Assembly: GCA_934445015.1 (NCBI GenBank)
Contig: CAKSDJ010000043.1
Location: forward strand, 1-12,061
DNA length: 12,061 nucleotides
Origin: an uncultured Eubacteriales bacterium
Lineage (GTDB): Bacteria; Bacillota; Clostridia; Oscillospirales; Acutalibacteraceae
Direction of reading: 5' to 3'
In this document: piece after piece, positions 6,976-12,061 of the stretch
How the letters are laid out: each line of letters starts with the position of its first letter
Numbering within the stretch: the first letter of the stretch is position 1
Notes under the pieces: generated by a model
Databases searched by the model: none
What the model saw: only the letters and a program-made list of their open reading frames with translations
What the model was told of the DNA's origin: nothing
Program-made: the position numbers and the translations under genes

Positions 6976-6992
6976 AAAAAGCCTTGCTTTTT
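6976..6992 (+). terminator. Possible short terminator after the phosphoesterase gene
   Basis: AAAAAGC (6976-6982) pairs with GCTTTTT (6986-6992) around a CTT loop, 37 bases after the phosphoesterase stop. The stem is A-T rich and its T-run is part of the stem, so it would be weak. It overlaps the -35 box of the tig promoter. Confidence 0.3.
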
Positions 6993-7011
6993 CACTATAA
7001 TATGGTATAAT
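6984..7011 (+). promoter_or_regulatory. Extended -10 promoter of tig-clpP-clpX
   Basis: TTGCTT (6984-6989), a 16-base spacer and a consensus TATAAT (7006-7011), with TG one base upstream (TATGGTATAAT). Transcription should start near 7018. A second TATAAT lies at 6996-7001 but has no fitting -35. No CIRCE-like inverted repeat or CtsR-type direct repeat was recognised nearby. Confidence 0.75.
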
Positions 7012-7063
7012 ATTCAAGATATTTAATGTGGGTTTGTGTTCCCACTGCGGAGGTATAAATATA

Positions 7064-8407
7064 ATGACTTTAAAAGAAACAAATAAGATTGAAACAAATC
7101 GCTACCAGCTTGAAATTGTTATCGACGGCGAACAGTTCCGCGAAGCAATTAAAGAGGCATATCGCAAAAACGGCAAAAAAATTGCCGTTCACGGTTTCAG
7201 AAAAGGCAAGGCGCCTCTTCACATAATCGAAAAGTATTATGGTGAAGAAGTATTTTTTGAAGACGCTCTTAACCTTCTTTACTCAGATGCTGTTGAGGCG
7301 GCAATAAATGAATCGGGGCTTAAAGTAATTGATGACAAAATGGACTTTGATCTGGTTTCAATATCCAAAGAAAACGGTGTTGATTTTAAGGTAAGCGTTA
7401 CTACATACCCTGAAATCGAACTTACCGAATACAAAGGCTTAAAGGCAGAAAAACCTGCCGTAAAAGTTGATGCTGCCGAAGTTAATGCCGAGGTAAAGGC
7501 GATGGCAGAGCGCAATGCGCGTATGGTTTCTGTTGAAGACAGAGCGGCTAAAAAAGGTGATACCGTTGTTATCGATTTTGAAGGTTTCACTGACGGTGTT
7601 CCCTTTGACGGCGGCAAAGCCGAGGGTCATTCGCTTGAACTCGGTTCGGGCCAGTTCATTCCGGGATTTGAAGATCAGATCATCGGCAAAAAAATCGGCG
7701 ATGAATTTGATATCAACGTTACTTTCCCTGAAGATTACGGCGCAAAAGAACTTGCCGGCAGAGAAGCAGTTTTCAAAATCAAACTTCACGAGATCAAAGT
7801 TCGCGAACTGCCTCAGATTGACGACGAGTTTGCAAAAGACGTAAGCGAATTCGACACCCTTAAAGAGCTTAAAGCCGACATAAAGAAAAAAGCATTAGAG
7901 CGCAAAAAGAAAGCGGCAGAAGAAACTGTTGAAAATATACTTGTTGAGCAGATCGTAGACGGCATCAAGGGCGAGATCCCCGAAGCAATGTTTACAAATC
8001 GTCTTAACCAGTCTGTTGAAGATTTTAACTACCGTCTGCAATCTCAGGGTATGAACCTTGATTTGTATTTAAAATATACCGGCAGCACTATCGAACAGTT
8101 CCGCGACACTTTCCGTCCGCAGGCAGAAATGCAGGTTAAATACCGTTTGGCGCTTGAAAAGATTGTTGAACTTGAAGGCATTAAGGCCGATGAAAAAGAG
8201 ATTGACGCTGAATATGCTAAACTTGCTGAGAGCTACGGTGTAGATGCAGACAGGGTTAAAGCCGTTATCCCTGCAAGCGAAGTTGAAAAAGATGTTGCTG
8301 TCGGCAAAGCAATTGACTTTGTAAAGGCAAATGCAATAATTACAGAAGCGGCACCCGAAAAGGCAGAGCCTAAAAAAGAAAAGGCAGAAACCGAAAATAA
8401 AAAGTAA
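7064..8407 (+). CDS. tig: Trigger factor (ribosome-associated chaperone and peptidyl-prolyl isomerase)
   Basis: Trigger factor binds the ribosome at the exit tunnel and shields new chains. The product has 447 residues, normal for the family. The N-terminal ribosome-binding signature GFRKGKAP is at 44-51. The FKBP-type isomerase domain covers about 165-245 (KGDTVVIDFEGF, GSGQFIPGFEDQ, FPEDYG). The helical C-terminal domain follows and ends in a charged Lys/Glu-rich tail. The ATG at 7064 is chosen because GGAGGT (7049-7054) precedes it by nine bases and the family starts here; an upstream GTG at 7028 would add 12 unrelated residues and contains the Shine-Dalgarno. The leader has a small hairpin, GTGGG/CCCAC (7028-7045). 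The order tig-clpP-clpX is conserved in many bacteria. Confidence 0.97.
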   Translation: MTLKETNKIETNRYQLEIVIDGEQFREAIKEAYRKNGKKIAVHGFRKGKAPLHIIEKYYGEEVFFEDALNLLYSDAVEAAINESGLKVIDDKMDFDLVSISKENGVDFKVSVTTYPEIELTEYKGLKAEKPAVKVDAAEVNAEVKAMAERNARMVSVEDRAAKKGDTVVIDFEGFTDGVPFDGGKAEGHSLELGSGQFIPGFEDQIIGKKIGDEFDINVTFPEDYGAKELAGREAVFKIKLHEIKVRELPQIDDEFAKDVSEFDTLKELKADIKKKALERKKKAAEETVENILVEQIVDGIKGEIPEAMFTNRLNQSVEDFNYRLQSQGMNLDLYLKYTGSTIEQFRDTFRPQAEMQVKYRLALEKIVELEGIKADEKEIDAEYAKLAESYGVDADRVKAVIPASEVEKDVAVGKAIDFVKANAIITEAAPEKAEPKKEKAETENKK

Positions 8408-8462
8408 TCTGTTTATAAAGTGAAAGTTTTGTTCATAATATTGAGTATTGGAGGTAGTTTAT

Positions 8463-9050
8463 ATGGATATGACTTTAATCCCTTATGTACTTGAGCAGAC
8501 AAGTCGCGGCGAGCGTTCTTATGATATTTTTTCACGTCTGTTAAATGACCGCATCATTATGCTTAACGATCAGGTTGATGATGCTTCTGCAAGTGTTATT
8601 ATCGCGCAGCTTCTGTATCTTGAGGGTCAGGACCCCGATAAAGACATAAGTTTTTATATTAACAGTCCCGGCGGCTCTGTTTCTGCAGGACTTGCAATTT
8701 ATGATACAATGCAATACATTAAGTGTGATGTAAGCACTATATGTATGGGTATGGCGGCCTCTATGGGTGCGTTTTTGCTGTCGTCAGGCACAAAGGGCAA
8801 ACGCTTTGCGCTTCCTAACAGCGAAATTATGATACATCAGCCTTCAGGCGGTGCACAGGGTCAGGCTACCGATATTCTTATCCACGCAAATCATATCAAA
8901 CGCACGCGCAGCAACTTAAATAAAATCCTTGCCGAAAATACCGGCAAACCTTTAGAGATAATCGAGCGCGATACCGAGCGTGACAACTTTATGTCCGCTG
9001 CCGAGGCCGCGGAATACGGTCTTATAGATAAGGTTATTACAAAAAGATAA
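8463..9050 (+). CDS. clpP: ATP-dependent Clp protease proteolytic subunit ClpP
   Basis: ClpP forms the fourteen-subunit proteolytic chamber served by ClpX. From the ATG at 8463 it is 195 residues, the normal size. The catalytic triad is Ser100 (MAASMGA), His125 (IMIHQPSGG) and Asp174 (ERDTERDNF), spaced as in the Escherichia coli enzyme. The N-terminal YVLEQTSRGERSYDIFSRLL is typical; only a few residues would be removed by self-processing. GGAGGT (8450-8455) precedes the ATG by seven bases; an upstream TTG at 8448 overlaps this site and is rejected. The 55-base gap after tig holds no terminator, so read-through from the tig promoter is expected. clpX follows after 12 bases. Confidence 0.98.
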   Translation: MDMTLIPYVLEQTSRGERSYDIFSRLLNDRIIMLNDQVDDASASVIIAQLLYLEGQDPDKDISFYINSPGGSVSAGLAIYDTMQYIKCDVSTICMGMAASMGAFLLSSGTKGKRFALPNSEIMIHQPSGGAQGQATDILIHANHIKRTRSNLNKILAENTGKPLEIIERDTERDNFMSAAEAAEYGLIDKVITKR

Positions 9051-9062
9051 GAGGTACACCTA

Positions 9063-10295
9063 ATGTCCAAAGGCATTGATACTGAAATACGATGTTCCTT
9101 TTGCGGAAAAACTCAGGATGAGGTAAACCGCCTTGTTGAAGGTCCCGGTGTTTATATTTGCGACAGCTGCATTAACTTTTGCAGCTCCCTGCTCTTTGAT
9201 GATGAGCAAACAGCAAATAAAAAAAAGCAAAAAAAAGCCGAAGAAAAAGTTTTGCCAAAGCCTATGCAGATCAAGGCTATGCTTGATGAGTATGTCATAG
9301 GGCAGGATGAGGCAAAAAAAACTTTGTCTGTTGCGGTTTATAATCATTATAAACGCATTTACAAAAAAACCGATTCAGACGTTGAACTTGCAAAAAGCAA
9401 TGTTTTAATGCTGGGCCCTACAGGTGTGGGCAAAACTTTGCTTGCACAAACCCTTGCAAGAATACTTGATGTTCCGATAGCCATAACAGATGCCACAACA
9501 TTAACCGAAGCCGGTTATGTAGGTGAAGATGTTGAAAACATCTTATTAAGACTTATTCAGGCAGCGGATTATGATGTTGAAAGGGCAGAACACGGCATTA
9601 TCTATGTTGATGAGATCGACAAAATTTCACGCAAAAGCGAAAATGTTTCAATAACGCGTGATGTAAGCGGTGAGGGAGTTCAACAGGCGTTGCTTAAAAT
9701 TCTTGAGGGTACGGTTTCAAATGTTCCGCCACAAGGCGGCAGAAAACATCCTCAGCAAGAGTTTATTCAAATCGACACAACTAACATACTGTTTATTTGC
9801 GCAGGCGCGTTTGACGGTATTGAAAAGGTTATTGAACGCCGTATCGGCGGCAGCAGTTTGGGTTTCGGTGCCGATGTAAAATCGCCTAAAAGCATTGAAG
9901 CTCAAAATCTCGGAAAAATGACAACGCATCAGGATTTGGTAAAGTTCGGTCTTATACCCGAACTTGTTGGCAGATTGCCGGTAATCACCACGCTTGACGC
10001 TATGGATAAAAACACGTTGATTCGCATTATGACCGAGCCTAAAAACTCTATTGTAAAGCAATATCAGGCGCTTTTTGCCATTGATAATATTGCGCTTGAG
10101 TTCGAGCCGCAGGCACTTGAAAAAATTGCCGAACAAACAATTAAAAACAAAACGGGCGCCCGTGGTCTGCGTTCGGTAATTGAGGGGATTTTGCAGGATT
10201 TAATGTTTAAACTGCCGTCTGAAAATAATGTTGCAAAGGTGGCAATTACGGCAGATACTGTTGACGGCGGCGAGCCGGTAATCACTTATTCATAA
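9063..10295 (+). CDS. clpX: ATP-dependent Clp protease ATP-binding subunit ClpX
   Basis: ClpX is the hexameric AAA+ unfoldase that selects proteins and threads them into ClpP. The product has 410 residues. The N-terminal zinc-binding domain uses Cys11, Cys14, Cys33 and Cys36. The AAA+ module has Walker A GPTGVGKT (118-125), pore loop GYVGED (151-156), Walker B with DEID (183-186), Arg304 in the VGR box and sensor-2 GAR (365-367). The ClpP-docking loop reads LGF (266-268) where the usual motif is IGF, a conservative change. GAGGT eight bases before the ATG sets the start. A strong terminator follows at 10314, ending the tig-clpP-clpX unit. Confidence 0.98.
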   Translation: MSKGIDTEIRCSFCGKTQDEVNRLVEGPGVYICDSCINFCSSLLFDDEQTANKKKQKKAEEKVLPKPMQIKAMLDEYVIGQDEAKKTLSVAVYNHYKRIYKKTDSDVELAKSNVLMLGPTGVGKTLLAQTLARILDVPIAITDATTLTEAGYVGEDVENILLRLIQAADYDVERAEHGIIYVDEIDKISRKSENVSITRDVSGEGVQQALLKILEGTVSNVPPQGGRKHPQQEFIQIDTTNILFICAGAFDGIEKVIERRIGGSSLGFGADVKSPKSIEAQNLGKMTTHQDLVKFGLIPELVGRLPVITTLDAMDKNTLIRIMTEPKNSIVKQYQALFAIDNIALEFEPQALEKIAEQTIKNKTGARGLRSVIEGILQDLMFKLPSENNVAKVAITADTVDGGEPVITYS

Positions 10296-10313
10296 TCAAA
10301 TATTTTAAAATTG

Positions 10314-10354
10314 CAGTCTATACTCTTGTCAGTATAGACTGTTTTTTATTTTTG
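10314..10354 (+). terminator. Intrinsic terminator after clpX
   Basis: A perfect 11-pair stem, CAGTCTATACT (10314-10324) with AGTATAGACTG (10331-10341), has a six-base loop and is directly followed by TTTTTTATTTTTG. It lies 18 bases after the clpX stop. Confidence 0.93.
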
Positions 10355-10440
10355 TTTTGCATTTAATTTGTTAAAAGTACTAAAATTTATTATTTCTTTT
10401 TCAATATATTTATATTTATTTTTGTCTTTAATTCAATCCC

Positions 10441-10483
10441 TTGCTATTTAAAAATTCAAACAGTATACTTTATATTGTATAAA
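10441..10483 (+). promoter_or_regulatory. Two overlapping promoter candidates for the secreted-protein gene
   Basis: Candidate one: TTGCTA (10441-10446), 17 bases, TATACT (10464-10469), with start near 10476. Candidate two: TTCAAA (10455-10460), 17 bases, TATAAA (10478-10483), with start near 10490. Only candidate one would transcribe the whole of the hairpin-rich leader. The preceding 10355-10440 is very AT-rich, and I see no gene or structure in it. Confidence 0.5.
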
Positions 10484-10485
10484 TA

Positions 10486-10559
10486 GGGCAATTATGCCCG
10501 TGTTTTATTTACGTAAAACACATCTCTGTACCGTACAGAGAAAAAATTAGGCTAACGCC
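10486..10559 (+). promoter_or_regulatory. Leader with four consecutive hairpins (unassigned 5' UTR element)
   Basis: Four inverted repeats follow one another with almost no gaps: GGGC/GCCC (10486-10499), GTGTTTTA/TAAAACAC (10500-10521), TCTCTGTAC/GTACAGAGA (10523-10541) and GGC/GCC with a TAAC loop (10550-10559). All arms pair without mismatch. None has a following T-tract, so they are not terminators. The last ends just before an A-run and the AGAGGAG ribosome binding site (about 10566-10572). I could not match this to a known riboswitch class; it could be a riboswitch, a protein-binding leader or an mRNA-stabilising element. Confidence 0.5.
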
Positions 10560-10582
10560 AAAAAAAGAGGAGATTGGAACCT

Positions 10583-12061
10583 ATGTTTAAAAAACTGTTA
10601 AGCAAATCAGTATCTGCCGTAGTGGCTTTGGCAATTTGCTGCGTAGCGGTGTTAGGTTGCCTTGTCAGCGTCAGCGCGCTGAGCTATGACGGCACCTATA
10701 CCGTATCTGTCGGCGACAGCGATCACCATATCGCATATTTGTCAAATTCAGTAACGGCGAGGGTTACTCTTAATCTTGACGCAGGTTTTGCCGGCGGCGA
10801 GTTTGGAGTTGCAAAGTCAAACGGCAAGGGCGGTGATTACGGCGCTGTTACAAAAGTTACACCCGTTTCCGCTGTTGCTACCGACGGTTCATCGGTTGCC
10901 GCATCTGATATTGAGGCATCGATAGGCACTGCCGCAGATGCAGACAACAATGTTAACGATGTTACGTTTGTAATCGGCAACGGCGAAACTTTTTGCAAGT
11001 CCGTTACGTTAGATGTTACGGTTACGGCGGGTGACGGTTGGTATTTTGACCGCAATATAGGTGCAGGTCAGATAAACAACTTTTATTCGATTTCGTTTAA
11101 TATCGGCACTATGGGTACAAAATATGATACCGATGAAACAACCTTTACACTTTCAGGCGATAACACGTTCCACGTATGTATGATAGGTTATGAAAATGTC
11201 CCCGAAACCCTGTCTGCCGATGGGGTCGGAGTTGTTGAGGGCACCTGCCACGGCTGCGGTTCAAAGGGTAAACACGTTCAGATGTTTGCCGACCCTTATA
11301 ATGACGGCACAGCGATGTCAGCAGGCGGTCCTTTCGGTTGGACTCTTGCAAATGGCGTTACTGTTGACTACGGCAACGGTGACGGCTCGCTTTCATTAAA
11401 CGTTCACGGTCGTTTTGTATACGGTTCAAATTTCAGAGCAATAGTTTGTGATGCAAACGGCAACTACATAAAAGATTCAAACGGCAACGTTAAGTATTGC
11501 AGCACAAGCGATATTACGTTAACGCAGTCACCTTTGGCAGGTACTTCACTCCACGCCGATAGCGATGACCGCATTAAAACTTTCAGAATTGACGGTCTTT
11601 CTGCAAAAGACATAGACAAGGAACTTTATATAACCCTTATTTGCAAACAGGGTGATAAAATTCAGTTCAGCAATACTGTTAAGTTCTCGCTTAAAGACTA
11701 TGCTATGGGCATAATAAGCGGTGAAAACGTTGTTTACCCCGATGATACGTCCGAAGAAATCAAAACAGCAGATAAAAACGTCGCTGCTGCATTGATCAAC
11801 TACGGTGTAACCGCTTACAATATTGACCTTCATAAAAATGATGATTCGTCTGAAGACACTGAAAATGACGGCATCGGCACAGTTGACTATATTGAAAAGA
11901 AAACAGTTAAGTGGACAGTTGACTTTCCGATAACGACAGATGCTGCATTTGTAGAAAGCATTACCGAAGGTGACGGAACAAGTGATAATCCGTACATAAT
12001 CACAACACCTGAACAGTTGGCGTATTTATCGGCTTCTGCGGGTGATAACTCAATCGGTAAA
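10583..12061 (+). CDS. Secreted modular surface-type protein, partial (N-terminal 493 residues)
   Basis: The frame is open from the ATG at 10583 to the window edge with no stop. AGAGGAG lies about ten bases before the ATG. The N-terminus is a clear export signal: MFKKLLSK, a hydrophobic core (about 11-30), then VSVSA with likely cleavage after residue 32; a Cys at 26 in VLGC is a weaker lipoprotein alternative. After it come Thr/Val/Gly/Asp-rich beta-type segments; a CHGC motif (222-225); DYAMGII (372-378) followed by ALINYGVTAYN (403-413), resembling a module seen in clostridial surface proteins; an acidic linker; and at 465-484 the stretch around DNPYIITTPEQLAYL, as found at the start of beta-helix or GLUG-type regions of adhesins. 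I do not recognise the protein as a whole; an extracellular or cell-surface role is inferred. The rest lies outside the window. Confidence 0.8.
   Translation, partial: MFKKLLSKSVSAVVALAICCVAVLGCLVSVSALSYDGTYTVSVGDSDHHIAYLSNSVTARVTLNLDAGFAGGEFGVAKSNGKGGDYGAVTKVTPVSAVATDGSSVAASDIEASIGTAADADNNVNDVTFVIGNGETFCKSVTLDVTVTAGDGWYFDRNIGAGQINNFYSISFNIGTMGTKYDTDETTFTLSGDNTFHVCMIGYENVPETLSADGVGVVEGTCHGCGSKGKHVQMFADPYNDGTAMSAGGPFGWTLANGVTVDYGNGDGSLSLNVHGRFVYGSNFRAIVCDANGNYIKDSNGNVKYCSTSDITLTQSPLAGTSLHADSDDRIKTFRIDGLSAKDIDKELYITLICKQGDKIQFSNTVKFSLKDYAMGIISGENVVYPDDTSEEIKTADKNVAAALINYGVTAYNIDLHKNDDSSEDTENDGIGTVDYIEKKTVKWTVDFPITTDAAFVESITEGDGTSDNPYIITTPEQLAYLSASAGDNSIGK

Noticed and set aside
7028..7063. GTG-initiated 12-residue extension of trigger factor (GLCSHCGG...)
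   Set aside because: The stretch contains the leader hairpin and the GGAGGT ribosome binding site of the real ATG at 7064; its CxxC is a chance reading.
7279..7789. Minus-strand open frames of about 110 codons inside tig
   Set aside because: Low-complexity Ser/Thr/Ala composition typical of antisense reading of a Lys/Glu-rich gene; no domain match and no start signals.
8448..8462. TTG-initiated extension of ClpP
   Set aside because: The TTG overlaps the Shine-Dalgarno; ATG 8463 has ideal spacing and gives the normal ClpP length.
10500..10541. Rho-independent terminator ahead of the secreted-protein gene
   Set aside because: The 8- and 9-pair stems are not followed by T-tracts; one is followed by an A-run.
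10486..10559. Assignment of the hairpin leader to the cyclic-di-GMP (GEMM) riboswitch
   Set aside because: GGC and GCC elements are present, but the conserved core and the long helices of that class could not be found.
1..12061. CRISPR array, insertion sequence, phage or tRNA genes
   Set aside because: No regularly spaced direct repeats, transposase motifs, phage proteins or cloverleaf-like segments were seen on either strand.

Overview
The window looks like the chromosome of a fairly low-GC Gram-positive bacterium, most likely a Clostridia member near Ruminococcaceae/Oscillospiraceae. This is inferred from Shine-Dalgarno sites of the AGGAGG type, AT-rich promoters, the gene order rplS-lepB-rbgA-rnhB-yraN, a DUF1540 mini-protein, and a secreted protein with modules typical of clostridial surface proteins. 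No rRNA, tRNA, insertion sequence, phage gene or CRISPR array was seen.

Layout. (1) 1-381, minus strand: the 5' part of rsmD, a 16S rRNA methyltransferase cut by the window edge. (2) 382-683: a divergent promoter region, with one promoter for rsmD and one for rplS; the rplS transcript has a structured leader of about 110 nt. (3) 684-3578: a tight plus-strand cluster of rplS (L19), lepB (signal peptidase I), rbgA (50S assembly GTPase), rnhB (RNase HII) and yraN. A hairpin between rplS and lepB may partly uncouple L19 from the rest; lepB/rbgA, rbgA/rnhB and rnhB/yraN overlap by 4, 1 and 11 bases. (4) 3588-5938: an M19-type dipeptidase and threonine synthase (thrC), in the same direction. (5) 5990-6154, minus strand: a 54-residue DUF1540 protein with ten cysteines, ending at a strong hairpin just beyond thrC. 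(6) 6237-6938: a calcineurin-like phosphoesterase. (7) 7064-10295: tig-clpP-clpX from a strong extended -10 promoter, closed by a textbook terminator. (8) 10355-12061: an AT-rich promoter region, a leader with four consecutive small hairpins, and the first 493 codons of a secreted modular protein that is open at the window edge.

Most of the window is housekeeping: ribosome building and rRNA modification (RsmD, L19, RbgA), protein export and folding (LepB, trigger factor), regulated proteolysis (ClpXP), genome maintenance (RNase HII, possibly YraN) and amino-acid metabolism (ThrC, dipeptidase). I see no multi-gene novel system. The parts least explained by known biology are the four-hairpin leader with its secreted protein at the right end, the antisense cysteine-rich mini-gene, and the L19 leader.
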